A stretch of 64,000 nucleotides of DNA, from assembly GCF_964656455.1 (NCBI RefSeq), contig NC_135712.1:97688294-97752293 (forward strand), read 5' to 3'. Both the position numbers and the translations under genes were made by a program. Within the stretch, counting starts at the first letter, position 1, and each line of letters opens with the position of its first letter. Under the pieces are notes generated by a model. That model was not told the DNA's origin. It searched no databases and was given only the letters and a program-made list of their open reading frames with translations. This stretch comes from Halichoerus grypus (lineage: Eukaryota; Chordata; Mammalia; Carnivora; Phocidae). Positions 32,480 through 42,946 of this stretch are shown in pieces.

Positions 32480-33180
32480 GTATAAAATGGAACATATGTT
32501 CTGGGTCAGGGAAAACAATGTAAAAACATCTCAAGGAGTCAAAATCAATTCCTGTAGTGAGATAACAAGCACACATAGCCAAAGAAAAAGAAAGTAGATC
32601 CTATGAGGAATTGAAAAATTAAGTAGAGAGAAAATCACACAAAAATTTGCATCTCCTGTGGCCTGGAGCAAGGAAAAGGGAAGGGGAACATGGGAGATGT
32701 TTCCAAGAAGGAAAAGAAATGAACTGAAGCAGAAGCAATAATCTACATCATTTAAGTTAATCATAAAAACTCTTTAGATTAAAAAGAACTGAGAATGCAG
32801 ATCCAAACTATTACTACATTCTAAGGAAAAAAGAAATCAATACAAAAAGAGACTTATGCCATACAGAACTTCATAAATTTTTTATTTATAAAGATAAATA
32901 AATTTGAAATTTATAAATAGAAAAAGAAATAAATAACAAGTTAGTTTCAGATCTCTCCTTTGCAGAAAACAATGGAGTAATGTGACAGTTTAAAAGAAAA
33001 TGTTAAAAAACAGAAATTTCATACGCCTTCAAGTGATTTCCCATTCATATAGAAAACTAACAGACATTCTCAGATATGTATGTGCTCAGAATAATAGCCC
33101 TAATAAGTCTTCTTAAATGAAAAATAGAAATGTATTGAATCTAACTCCAAAAAAATCAGGAGGTAATAATACACAATTTA
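32480..33180 (+). repeat. Possible HAL1/L1 relic
   Basis: A-rich sense strand with the order CTCCTGTGGCCTGGAGCAAGG..., TTTCAGATCTCTCCTTTGCAG, TTTAAAAGAAAATGTTAAAAAACAG, CATTCTCAGATATG...GCTCAGAATAATAGC, all reminiscent of HAL1/L1 ORF1-proximal sequence. Strongly diverged; assignment tentative. Confidence 0.4.
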
Positions 33181-33210
33181 AAAATAAAAAAAGAATTATG
33201 ATATTAATAA

Positions 33211-33428
33211 TTTTTTTAAAGTCTTTTTTATAATTTTTAAAAGATTTTATTTATTTATTTGACAGAGAGAGAGACAGGAGAGAGGGAACACAAGCAGGGG
33301 GAGTGGGAGAGGGAGAAGCAGGTTTCCCGCTGAGCAGGGAGCCCAATGCGGGGCTCGATCCCAGGACCCCGGGATCATGACCTGAGCTGAAGGCAGATGT
33401 CTAACGACTGAGCCACCCAGGTGCCCCG
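33211..33428 (-). repeat. CAN SINE, antisense
   Basis: Left end has an irregular T-rich tail, then AAAGATTTTATTTATTTATT, GCAGGGGGAGTGGGAG, and an inverted head to CCACCCAGGTGCCCC. TSD TGATATTAATAA (33199-33210) and TGATAGTAATAA (33429-33440), one mismatch. Confidence 0.95.
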
Positions 33429-33440
33429 TGATAGTAATAA

Positions 33441-34200
33441 ATTAACAGAACTTTTATTCTATTTAGGTCCTAGAGTCAAAAATCAATTCTGCAGCCTAAA
33501 GCATAAGGTTTAATCCTGTAATACTACCTTAAGTTGCTTCTTTTTGCTTCTTTCCCTGTACAAGCAAACACTTCTTGAGCACATACCCTTCATCAAGAGT
33601 GCAGACAGAATCTTTCTCCTGATAGAAGCTTAAAACATGAAATAGTGTTTTTTCTTTCTTCAGGTGCTTGTTAATAATATCCAAACTACACAGTTGCGCT
33701 ACTAGGATCAGTGAATTATTAAACAAAGTTTTGTTTTGTTTTCTTTGCCTCATTTATGTTATTAGTTTGCTTAGAGCAACATAAAAGCAATTGTAATAGC
33801 CAACAAGCTTAATTAATGATTGATCTTGATAATTAAAACTCATACTGAATTGTTTTATCTATTATGTTGCTTTGATTTTAATTGAAAAATAAAAATAAAT
33901 CACCTAGTATGTGATATTATCTGTCATTTAGCATTTAGTCCCCTTTTCATGTGCTCCTGAATCTCAGACGGTGATGTTCCTTCAATAACTATGTAATATT
34001 CAAAATATAAATATGTGTGCATATACAAGAACAGTATAAAAGAAGTATACCAAAAATATTATTTATGACTCGTAAAATTCTAGACAATTTTTAGTATTTT
34101 TAATGTACACATTTTTTCAAAGTGAAAATTCTGTTTTTATACATACAAAACTAAAGGTCAGTATTTTAAAATTTTGTACAAAGAAAATAATCACAACTAA
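33441..34200. other. Unique AT-rich stretch
   Basis: No gene. Around 33770-33930 the sequence (GCTTAATTAATGATTGATC, TTTAATTGAAAAATAAA) is rich in TAAT sites without simple repeats; a constrained element is possible. Confidence 0.4.
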
Positions 34201-34204
34201 AGAA

Positions 34205-34335
34205 GACTGAAAAACTATAGCTAAAATATTAACAGTTTTCTCCAGAGGTCGGCATTGTGAAAAAATGTTAAATTTTATACCTCCCTGTATTTGTCAAATT
34301 TTCCACAATGAATATTCATTTTTATAATATCAGAC
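34205..34335 (+). repeat. Old L1M 3'-end fragment
   Basis: GCTAAAATATTAACAGTTTTCTCCAGAGG...TATACCTCCCTGTATTTGTCAAATTTTCCACAATGAATATTCATTTTTATAAT corresponds to the sense 3' UTR of old L1M families (TGTTAACAGTGGTTATCTCTGG...CTGTATTTTCCAAATTTTCTACAATGAGC). Confidence 0.7.
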
Positions 34336-35024
34336 ACGCACTAATGAGTATGTATACATTGTCATTTCAGGCTATTTTCTCGTCATGATTGGGCATAACT
34401 GGCATTTTGGAACATGGCATTAGAGCCCTTCGTGGATACTTGCTTGGGTCAATTTTGTGTATCTTTCTCCTCCACTAAACTGTAATCTACGAGAGCAAAT
34501 CTGGTCTGTCCTTGACATCGACAGGATACATGAGTACAAATGCAGGCCCACACTTCATACATCTTAATATATAAAACTAAATTAAACTAACAAACTGCAA
34601 AATAATATGTTCTTTCCTCTTACCTTCGCAGGTATATCTTTCTAACGACAACAGCAAAAAAATATGTATCAAGCAATCATTTTCAGAGGATTAAGTTAGT
34701 ATCATAGCAAAGATAAATAACTGCAGTTATCGCTACCCATGTCAGGATGCTGTGTGGATAAGCTACTAAGCTACTAATGTTAGGATGCAAAAATACATAT
34801 GCACACCCACACATAATGTTTTTAGTATATACATATACTAAAATATATATATGTATACATATTATATATAGTGTTTATTATTTTATAAATGATTACATAT
34901 CTATTTCATAAAACATATTTTTCTTGCCTTCATTTTCAGCAAAATCATTTATTGGTGATAAGAATAAAGATTTTAACATAATGATCTAAAGAAATAAATA
35001 AAATGTAATTATTCCAAAATATGT
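34336..35024. other. Unique AT-rich stretch
   Basis: No gene. An AT dinucleotide-rich patch is at about 34826-34870. Confidence 0.45.
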
Positions 35025-35043
35025 GAAAATTCAATACATTTTA

Positions 35044-35255
35044 TTTATTTATTTATTTTTTAAGATTTTTATTTATTTATTTGACAGAGAGAGAGACAGC
35101 GAGAGAGGGAACACAAGCAAGGGGGAGCGGCAGGCAGAGGGAGAAGCAGGCTCCCCGCTGAGCAGGGAGCCCGATGTGGGGTCGATCCCAGGACCCTGGG
35201 ATCATGACCCGAGCCAAAGGCAGACACTTAACGACTGAGCCACCCAGGCGCCCCA
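35044..35255 (-). repeat. CAN SINE, antisense
   Basis: Left end TTTATTTATTTATTTTTTAAGATTTTTATT, body GCAAGGGGGAGCGGCAGGC, inverted head to GAGCCACCCAGGCGCCCC. TSD GAAAATTCAATACATTTTA (35025-35043) and GAAAATTAAATACATTTTA (35256-35274), one mismatch. The plus ORF 35023-35238 is SINE antisense. Confidence 0.97.
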
Positions 35256-35274
35256 GAAAATTAAATACATTTTA

Positions 35275-35636
35275 AAGAATTTTTGTAATTCAAATTAAAT
35301 GCAAAAATTAAAAATATGTTCACATATTTATTATTCGAAAATATGCAAGATACTCTAGTAAAATAAAAAGAAATATATGTTATCATTAATGAATATCACA
35401 TTTTAAAATTTTATAGAGAATTTAATTTTATGAAAATATTACTTAAAATAATTATTTTTATAAAAGTAGAACTATTCACAAGTCTATCATTCAGTGTCCA
35501 TCTACTTATCCATGTAAAGAATTGGTATCATGCTTTATGGATATTACCTCTAGATTTACATTTATTCAAATTAAGAGTAATATGAATTGTTAAATACTGA
35601 AAATTTTCTCAGCCAGAAGGTGCTGTACTTGTAAAA
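35275..35636. other. Unique AT-rich stretch
   Basis: Nothing recognisable. Confidence 0.45.
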
Positions 35637-35650
35637 AACTGCTTATTTAT

Positions 35651-35777
35651 GGGGCATCTCGGTGGCTCAGTCAGTGAAGTGTTCGACTCTTGGTCTCAGC
35701 TCCGGTCTTGATTTCAGAGTTCAAGCCCTGCACTGGGCTGTACACTGGGCATGGTGCCTACTTTAAAAAAAATAATA
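35651..35777 (+). repeat. Older CAN SINE, short, sense
   Basis: Head GGGGCATCTCGGTGGCTCAG then GTGTTCGACTCTTGGTCTCAGCTC..TCTTGATTTCAGAG, CACTGGGC, TTTAAAAAAAATAATAAA. It lacks the long pyrimidine body of the younger copies. Flanks AACTGCTTATTT and AACCTACTTATTT are an imperfect TSD. Confidence 0.9.
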
Positions 35778-35790
35778 AACCTACTTATTT

Positions 35791-36205
35791 CTGAGTACCT
35801 TAAGAACTACAAATTAGACAACAAAGAGATGCAAGAAAGTGGACACCCAACATCCCTGGGAAACAGTACTTCACCACGTAAGAACCTAATACATTCACGT
35901 TAGCTGAAAAAATGGTTATCAAAATTATTGTTTCTTAGTGCTTTAACTCTTCACATTTCCTCTGCACTCTGAAGTATGTCACTCTTTAACATTAGAAATA
36001 TTTCCTCCCTTCTTTGGAGTATAGAGTATACATTTGAAAGTTCATAGTCTTAAAAATAATAAAATAAGTCATTAAAATTATATTACAAATAATAAATACT
36101 GATAGTCTTTTCCAAAAGCAAGCCCAATTCCACTCCTGCAAGGGAACATTTACAGTATATATGCAAAGCATACATCCTTTTGTGACTCCAAAGTTTATAT
36201 CTTTC
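35791..36205. other. Unique noncoding stretch
   Basis: Nothing recognisable. Confidence 0.45.
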
Positions 36206-36222
36206 TTGTGCTAGATATGTCT

Positions 36223-36330
36223 GTTTTTGTTTTTTTTTTAAGTAAGCTCTACACCCAATGTGGGGCTTGAGCTCACAACCCCCAGATCAAAAGTCGCATG
36301 CTCTACCAACTCAGCCAGCCAGGTGCCCCA
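36223..36330 (-). repeat. Older CAN SINE, short, antisense
   Basis: TTTTTTTTTAAGTAAGCTCTACACCC then TGGGGCTTGAGCTCACAACCC, AAAAGTCGCATGCTCTACC, inverted head CAGCCAGCCAGGTGCCCC. TSD TTGTGCTAGATATGTCT (36206-36222) and TTGTGCTAGAAATGTCT (36331-36347). Confidence 0.93.
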
Positions 36331-36347
36331 TTGTGCTAGAAATGTCT

Positions 36348-36778
36348 TCTTTCTCATAATCATGGAGCATTATTTGGCACAATTATGCAACTGAGAGAGA
36401 TTATGTATGCTAAAATCTATTGATTAATGAAAAAAGTATTTTTTTACTGTCAATTTGTTGAAGCAAATATCAGACAATGTCACTCTATCATGGTCATGTC
36501 TCAAAACATCTTTATTTTTACTCCAACGTAAGAAACACTCTGTAAAGTCTTTGTGTATTTCAAGATGATTTCACTGAAACCAGCGCAGGGTTTCAATGAG
36601 GTAATCAAATCCTTCAGGGACTCTTCTAAATATAATTTTTAACTTGTAAGGTATTATATTCTCTTTAAAATAATACCTGACAGAAATAAAATATGAAAGG
36701 ATTTCCTTCTTAGTCCCCAAAGACATTCAGTAGATCTTACTCTATTTTAGCCCGAGTCAACAAAAGTATTAATGTAAA
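36348..36778. other. Unique noncoding stretch
   Basis: Nothing recognisable. Confidence 0.45.
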
Positions 36779-36930
36779 TACTACAACTCAGCATGTTCCA
36801 AAGTTGACAAATATCATCTAAGGGTTAAAAAAAAAAAAAAAAAAGCTAGAAAAATACTACAACTCAGCATGTTCCAAAGTTGACAAATATCATCTAAGGG
36901 TAAAAAAAAAAAAAAAAAAAAGCTAGAAAA
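36779..36930 (+). repeat. 76-bp tandem duplication, two copies
   Basis: The unit CTACAACTCAGCATGTTCC...ATCATCTAAGGG-T-poly(A)-GCTAGAAAA occurs twice at a period of 76 (CTACAACTC at 36781 and 36857). The non-A part is essentially identical in both; the A runs differ slightly in length (about 18 and 19). Minus frames across it contain poly-F, an artefact of the A run. Confidence 0.95.
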
Positions 36931-37680
36931 TTTTAATACCTCATTGTGAACCTTGAAAATTAAAGAGTCATTAAGTTTGGTATATATTTTTATATATATA
37001 TGCATTTATATAATATATTTACATAATGTACATAATATATATTATATTTTATGTAAGTGTATAATTATGTAATATATACATATATTTAAGTAAACCATTC
37101 TCAACATATTTGTGTTTATATGCCTACTAAAATGGTTCCAAAAATTTTTTCTTTAGGAATAAGGTTTTATTTTATACTCATAATTTTTAGTATATATGAT
37201 AAAATATTATTTTTCCCCTGCTGTATATACTCACTTTAAATTCCAGTTAAATGATTTGAAAAATGCCATTCTGTTAGTTTTTCTCAATAACAAACATAAT
37301 TTTACTTTTCTAAAAATTCCAAAATTGACAGGAACTTATAGCTTTAGATCCAGATCAGAGTTTTCAGCTAATTTATATTTGAGTTATGGCTTATTCTGAA
37401 GGAGTCTTTCTGCTACAATGTATATTTTCTGTAAAGTGGATTAGTGATATGCAATTGCTAAACAGGGGAATAATGTCAATATAATGTGGAAATTGTATTG
37501 ATTCATACATGATATTCCCTAGCACTTTAGTGCTTTGTGCCCAGTAACTGCTGAATGCAGTGAGCCATGAAAAAATATGTTATTTTATGTGGTACCCACT
37601 GAACCCACAATCATCCTATTGGACCATGTTGGGAAACTCTTCTGACTTGAAAAATAATTATTACATAGTATGCTATCATA
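36931..37680. other. AT-rich noncoding stretch
   Basis: A TATA-rich patch spans 36980-37085. A 24-bp piece of it (37035-37058) is found again inside the SINE at 37799-38041. No gene. Confidence 0.5.
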
Positions 37681-37682
37681 CT

Positions 37683-38240
37683 TGTGTACTGGGTGAAATG
37701 GTAGCTCCAAAAAGTTATGTCCACATACTACTTCTTGGAACCTGTGAATATTTCTTATTTGGAAAAAGGGTCTTTGCAGGTGTAATTAAGAATTTTAAGG
37801 GATGCCTAGGTGGCTCAGTCATTTAAACATCCGACTCTTGATTTACATATATATTATATTTTATGTAAGTCATAACAGCTCAGGTTATGATCTCAGGGTT
37901 GTGAGATCAGCCAGCCCTGTGTAGGGCTCCACACTCAGCAGGGAGCCTGCTTAAGATTCTCTCTCCCTCTCCCTCTGACCTCCCCCCACTCCCTTGTCAC
38001 ACACAGGTATGCGCACTCTCTCTCTCTGGAAAAAAAAAAAAAAGAATTTTGAGGTAAAGATATCATCCTGAATGGTCCCTAACTCCAATGACAAATGTCT
38101 TTTTAAGATGAAGGCACAGTGAGATTTGAGCCAGAAGAGGGCAGAGGACAAGACTGTGGGAAAGTAAAGGAAGGGGCTGGAGTACATCTTATAATTTTTA
38201 TTTTTGTTTTTGTAACAGAGCAACCTAACTCAAACCTTTC
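37683..38240 (+). mobile_element. MLT1-type MaLR LTR, split by a SINE
   Basis: Sense MLT1 order: TGTGTACTGGGTGAAATGGTAGCTCC, AAAGTTATGTCCACATACTAC, GGAACCTGTGAATATTTC, TTATTTGGAAAAAGGGTCTTTGCAGGTGTAATTAAG, then (after the SINE) GAATTTTGAGGTAAAGATATCATCCTG, CCAATGACAAATGTCTTTTTAAGATGAAGG, and a 3' end ATTTTTGTTTTTGTAACAGAGCAACC. The ends are approximate. Old ERVL-MaLR relic. Confidence 0.8.
37799..38041 (+). repeat. CAN SINE nested in MLT1, with a foreign insertion
   Basis: Older subfamily: GGATGCCTAGGTGGCTCAGT, CATCCGACTCTTGATTT, then about 33 bp not belonging to the SINE (about 37845-37877), then CAGCTCAGGTTATGATCTCAGGG, AGGGAGCCTGCTTAAGATTC and an A tail. The TSD AAGAATTTT flanks it. The foreign piece contains a 24-bp exact match to 37035-37058. 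Confidence 0.93.
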
Positions 38241-39050
38241 TTATTCTTCCTTTCAGAGCTAACTTTTTACTTTCTTTTTGTAAGTAAAGTCCTATGATGT
38301 ACTACAATATTCATACTTATTAGGAATGTTATATATCTTTTTACTGTAGCAGTATATTTATAAGGTATGTCATTATTTGTTTTTATGTTCCAATTACAAA
38401 TTTTTACTGATTTTGAGTGGCTTTGCCTCGCCTTAATTTTACTACAAAGCCATGTTATTTTTAATGTGAGATTTTGCAAAAGAGCTCAGATTTTTTAAAG
38501 GAATGATTACTTTGTGAGATAATAGAAATGCCCATATTTTATGTGAATAGACAGCCCCATCAAAAAATTTATTTCCATATAAAAACTGACAACTAAAAAT
38601 GTTATTGATTATTTAAAACTTTTTCATAATTTCTGGTAAACATAATGTTATCAAAGCAGAGAACTGGATGTGATCATGATGATCATTTTGTCTAACTTCC
38701 AGGACAATGGGGAAACCTCCTTATGATATTTCTATTAGCTTGTCACCCAACAACTGATTGAAGATTTCTATTGACATTGACAGAACACTCACAACTTCAC
38801 AATATAGCCCATTCAAACTAGAGTCTTATAACCATCTATGGTTTCTAAATTATAATGTTTTGAGATATATCTAAATTTTACTTTTTCATTTTTACTTTCG
38901 TTAATACTTATATTATTTTCCTCTGAATTTGCATCTTCAAATAGACTTAAATAGTCTTCCTTTAGGTAAAATAAAACTTGATAGGGTGACTGAGAATTTG
39001 CTACAGTGAAAATATGAATATATAGAAGTAATAAAATTCTCTAAGAATTT
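38241..39050. other. Noncoding stretch
   Basis: No gene. 38690-38830 has the feel of an old mammalian repeat (GATCATTTTGTCTAACTTCCAGG) but I cannot place it. Confidence 0.4.
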
Positions 39051-39054
39051 GATC

Positions 39055-39480
39055 TGGATAAAACATCCCAAATGTTCATCATCTGATGAATGGATAAACA
39101 AAATGTAGTATCTCCACATGATAAAATATTATTCAGCAATATAAAAATGGTACAGTATGGTTGAGCCTTGAAAACATTATGCTAAGTGAAAGAAATCAGA
39201 TACAAACACACACATACACACACGTTTTTTGATTCCATTTTTATGAAATATCCAGAATAGGCAAATCTATGGATCAGATAGATTTGTGGTTGCCATGGCC
39301 TGGCAGTAAGGGGTAATATGAAGTGACCGTTAATGGGTTTCTTTTTGAGGTGATGATAATTTTCTAATATTAGATAATTATAGATTTGCAACCATGAATA
39401 CGTTAAAAACACTGAAATGAACATTTTAAAATGTGAATTTTATGATTAATGGATTATACCTCAATAAAGCTGTTCTAAAT
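39055..39480 (+). repeat. Old L1M 3' end
   Basis: Sense L1: CATCCCAAATGTTCATCATCTGATGAATGGATAAACAAAATGTAGTATCTCC, ATTATTCAGCAATATAAAAATGG, TTATGCTAAGTGAAAGAAATCAG, GGTTGCCATGGCCTGGC, AATGGATTATACCTCAATAAAGC. This covers the ORF2 C-terminus and 3' UTR of an L1MA/MB-like element. A CA microsatellite is at about 39205-39223. Confidence 0.92.
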
Positions 39481-39484
39481 CATA

Positions 39485-40055
39485 CACACACAACACAAAA
39501 CCAAACAAAAATAAATAAATAAAATAAGATCCCACATGGTACCAGCAGCTATGAGAATGGAAGCAGGCGGATGGCAAAGGGAATATGGATAGAACTGAAA
39601 GCATAAGAACTTTACATTACCTACAAATTGATGATACTCCTTAAAAACTTGTACAACTAATCAGCACACAGCAGCCAAAACTGGGTTTGGGTTGTGCACA
39701 TTCCAATTCAAAGGCATATGGAAGGACACTGTCTAAAGTCTGTGGTAGAAGAGGCTGGGCCTTATGGACCTTTGCAACCCACTGACCAGATGTCCTTTCC
39801 AGAAAAATCCTACATTGAGAGAAACTACATGATATAGAATCTACATTGAGAATATTCAGAGAGAATTGGGAAAGAAAAAGAGAGCCAACAGATTTCAAAA
39901 ATGTATGGCTATATAATTTTTTAACATCTATAAAGTAACAGTTCTAGAGCCACAAAGTTAGGAAGGCTATCTTGATGTATCTCTTCTTAAGAGTACAGAA
40001 AGAAAAACTAATTTCATCTGTACATAAGCAATAAAAAAAGGACTATAGTAAAGCC
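39485..40055. other. Noncoding stretch
   Basis: Short CA and AAAT runs at 39483-39525, then unique sequence; the 85-codon minus frame at 39641-39898 has no known domain. Confidence 0.4.
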
Positions 40056-40059
40056 CATG

Positions 40060-40880
40060 CAAATATATTATAAATGAAATAAAAATAAGAGCAGATTGAC
40101 TTATCTATAGTAAATAAGGCACATCCAAAAATTTAAAAAAAATGACTTTGTATTTCAAAACAAACAAAGAAACTTAATAAAATGATAGAAAACAAACTTT
40201 GGAATTAAAAAAAAAACTCATGATGTGATCAGAGAGACAAAATTGAGAAAGATCTTATATAATTTAAGAAATAATTAGAAGGAAAAAAAAACATTTCAGA
40301 AATAGAAACTAAATTAGAAGTTTTATACCTCTTCTTAAGAGAAGTGAGATGGAAAGGAGGAAATTGTTTTAATCAAAAAGAAGAGAATAAATAGATGCAA
40401 AATACTTAAAAGATATTGAGAGACAGAGGCAAATAAAATCAAAGTAATGGAATGTAGCAAACACCAAAAACTATAATTTAAGAAATATTTTTCTGAAATA
40501 AAAGAAGACTTGAAACAATTTATTAAAATGGCAGACCACTTACTTGAGAAAATTGACCCAGAAGAGCCAAAAGAAGACATCCACTGGTAAAGCCACTGGA
40601 CTTCAAAAATAGGCACTTTTTTTCTTATAGGCAAAAATACCAAGTGATTTAAAGACAATCAGATTGCTCTCAGATTTTTTGAACTTAACATGCCAGAAAA
40701 CAATAAAATAATATATTTATGAAACTCAAGGAAAGTAAATGTGAACTAAAAATTTTATTTACAACCAAACTGACTTTCAAGTTAATAAGCCTCAAGCTGT
40801 TATGAACAGGGAATACTGATCTTAATGAACCCTTCCGTGAGAGGAAGCTTCCTACAAGAAAAATGATTGAATAAACTTGC
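40060..40880 (+). repeat. HAL1-type LINE relic
   Basis: A-rich sense strand with GAGACAAAATTGAGAAAGATC, AGATATTGAGAGACAGAGGC, and toward its end GAAACTCAAGGAAAGTAAATGTG, ATTTTATTTACAACCAAACTGACTTTCAAG, GAGGAAGCTTCC, which follow the HAL1 half-LINE. The ORF1-like frame is broken; the 107-codon minus frame at 40335-40658 is antisense. Confidence 0.65.
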
Positions 40881-41076
40881 ATATGAGATTTGTAGCAAAT
40901 ATTAAGTATAAATTATACCTAAAATTAAATGATGGCATGTATTTTGAAATTACATGCAAATTCTACCAACTCTGAATTTATCAATCAATAGATGATCGTT
41001 CTTCTATTAGGATAAATAATGATTCAGTTTGCATATTCACTTATTTTATAATCCCAATACAATTATGCCACATTAA

Positions 41077-41328
41077 TTTTTTTTAAGATTTTATCTATCT
41101 ATCGATCTATCTATCTATCTATCTACCTATCATCTATCTACCTATTTATTTGAGAGAGAGAGTGCATGTGAGGGTGTTGGGGGGAGAAGCAGAGGGGAAG
41201 AGAGAGGGAAAACAGACTCTGAGCTGAGCATGGAGCCTGACTGGGGGCTGGATCCCATCATCCTGAGATCACAACCTGAGCAAAACCGAGAGTCCAACAC
41301 TTAACCAAATGAGCCACCCATGCGCCCC
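41077..41328 (-). repeat. CAN SINE, antisense, with expanded tail
   Basis: Left end TTTTTTTTAAGATTTT, then an (ATCT)n/(ACCT) tract at 41093-41150 where TTTATTTATTT normally stands. Body AGAGAGAGAGTGCATGTGAG...CATGGAGCCTGACTGGGGGC, inverted head ending GAGCCACCCATGCGCCCC. Flanks ATGCCACATTAATTT and ATTCCACATTAACATT are the likely TSD. Confidence 0.93.
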
Positions 41329-41495
41329 ATTCCACATTAACATTAAATTAACATTTGCTGCTGTCATTATGAGTGGTTAAATATTGTTATTCTTCAGATA
41401 GTTAGGGCACTCTACTTAATTTTGTTTTTCTTTTTGGACAAAGTCTCTTTTTCATGGAGTTTGTAATTACTACTTTTTTCATGTTTTTAGTTTTC

Positions 41496-41701
41496 TTTTC
41501 TTTTTTTTTTTAAAGATTTTATTTATTTATTTGAGACAGAATGAGAGAGAGAGAGAGAGCACATGAGAGGGGGGAGGGTCAGAGGGAGAAGCAGGCTTCC
41601 CGCCGAGCAGGGAGCCCGATGCGGGACTCAATCCAGAGACTCCAGGATCATGACCTGAACTGAAGGCAGTCGCTTAACCAAATGAGCCACCCAGGCGCCC
41701 C
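41496..41701 (-). repeat. CAN SINE, antisense
   Basis: T-run, AAAGATTTTATTTATTTATT, AGAGAGAGAGAGCACATGAG, AGGCTTCCCGCCGAGCAGGG, inverted head to CCACCCAGGCGCCCC. Exact 17-bp TSD TCATGTTTTTAGTTTTC at 41479-41495 and 41702-41718. Confidence 0.97.
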
Positions 41702-41974
41702 TCATGTTTTTAGTTTTCATTGGGCCTTTGTAATTTACCTTTTCACATCATGTAATAGTCCCTCAACTAAATTTTCTCTTTATATCTTTCTTTCATTGAA
41801 GTAAAACAGTGGATTCAGTTATCTGTGAGATCAAACATCATATATTTTATCAGTTTCTCCTCTAGCCCCCAAAAGACCTAGAGAGGCATATAGCTTTCAA
41901 GATCTTTGGTATAGCTGTGGCCTCAAACATCCCATCACCATAATTCTGAAAATTTTCTTCCAGTACTGCATAGA

Positions 41975-42115
41975 GAGAGGTTGCACATTGTAGGGTTTAC
42001 AAACACTGACTTTGAAGTCAATTGTAACTGGGTTCAAATTCTACTTCTCAGGGGTGTTATGAGATATAAGTGATTTCATATGCATAAAATGTTGAGAGTA
42101 CTTAATTTATAAAGT
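41975..42115 (+). repeat. MIR SINE, partial
   Basis: GGGTTTACAAACACTGACTTTGAAGTCA..TGTAACTGGGTTCAAATTCTAC, then a jump to GGGTGTTATGAGATATAAGTGATT..CATAAAATGTTGAGAGTAC. MIR head and 3' part with the middle deleted. Confidence 0.7.
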
Positions 42116-42418
42116 TAAATGACATATAATATTTTTAAGTAAAACTTTTCTCCCTGCATCACATTTACAGCTTCCTTTTTTTGGCTTCATCTTCTGTTTT
42201 GATAGAACAGATGTTCCAGGAGCTTCTTGAAGAAGGATGGAAAATAAATTATTGAGATGTTGCATGTTGAAAATGCACTTCTTTTTCCTTTACACTTGCT
42301 CAAAATTCTAGTTTAAAAATATTAAATTATATGATTAAATCAATAAAAAATGCAATCATGTGATTAAATCAATTTTAATGAACAATTAATTAAGGTGCTT
42401 TTAAAAATTTTAGAGAAG

Positions 42419-42700
42419 GGAAAAATGAAGGGGGGGGAATCGGAGGGGGAGATGAACCATGAGAGACTATGGACTCTGAGAAACAAACTGAGGGTTCTAG
42501 AGGGGAGGAGGTGGGGGGATGGGTTAGCCTGGTGATGGGTATTAAAGAGGGCACGTACTGAACGGAGCACTGGGTGTTACACGCAAACAATGAATCATGG
42601 AACACTACATCAAAAACCAATGATGTAATGTATGGTGATTAACATAACATAATAAAATAAAAAAAAAAATAAAAGAGCACAAAGTTTCTCTCAGGGAAAA
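42419..42700 (+). mobile_element. 5'-truncated carnivore L1 with possible 3' transduction
   Basis: 3'-UTR text CCATGAGAGACTATGGACTC, GAAACAAACTGAGGG, GGGGAGGAGGTGGGGGGATGG, GAGCACTGGGTGTTAC, then a first A-rich tail at about 42645-42674. After that come 22 extra bases (GAGCACAAAGTTTCTCTCAGGG, 42675-42696) and a second A run. TSD AAAAATTTTAGAGAAG (42403-42418) and AAAAAATTTAGAGAAG (42701-42716) enclose both tails, so the extra bases arrived with the element. Confidence 0.9.
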
Positions 42701-42720
42701 AAAAAAATTTAGAGAAGTAA

Positions 42721-42936
42721 GGGGTGCCTGGGTGGCTCACTTGGTTAAGCGTCTGCCTTCGGCTCAGGTCATGATCTCAGGCTCCTGGGATTGAGCCTCG
42801 AGTCGGGGTCCCAGGGAGTCTGCTTCTCCCTCTCCTCCCTGCTCATGCTCTCTCTCTCGCTATCTCTCAGTCTCTCAAATAAGTAAATAAAATCTTAAAT
42901 AAATAAAATAAAATTAAATTAAATTAAATTAAATAA
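42721..42936 (+). repeat. CAN SINE, sense, inserted at the L1 target site
   Basis: Head GGGGTGCCTGGGTGGCTCAC, body CCCAGGGAGTCTGCTTCTCC, tail AAATAAGTAAATAAAATC followed by (AAATT)n. It begins 4 bases after the L1's right TSD, and TAGAGAAGTA reappears after its tail (about 42937-42946), so the same target served twice. Confidence 0.95.
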
Positions 42937-42946
42937 TAGAGAAGTA

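Noticed and set aside
40335..40658. 107-codon minus ORF, the longest in the window
   Set aside because: Antisense of an A-rich HAL1 relic; composition (F, S, L, I rich) is what A-rich DNA gives on the other strand.
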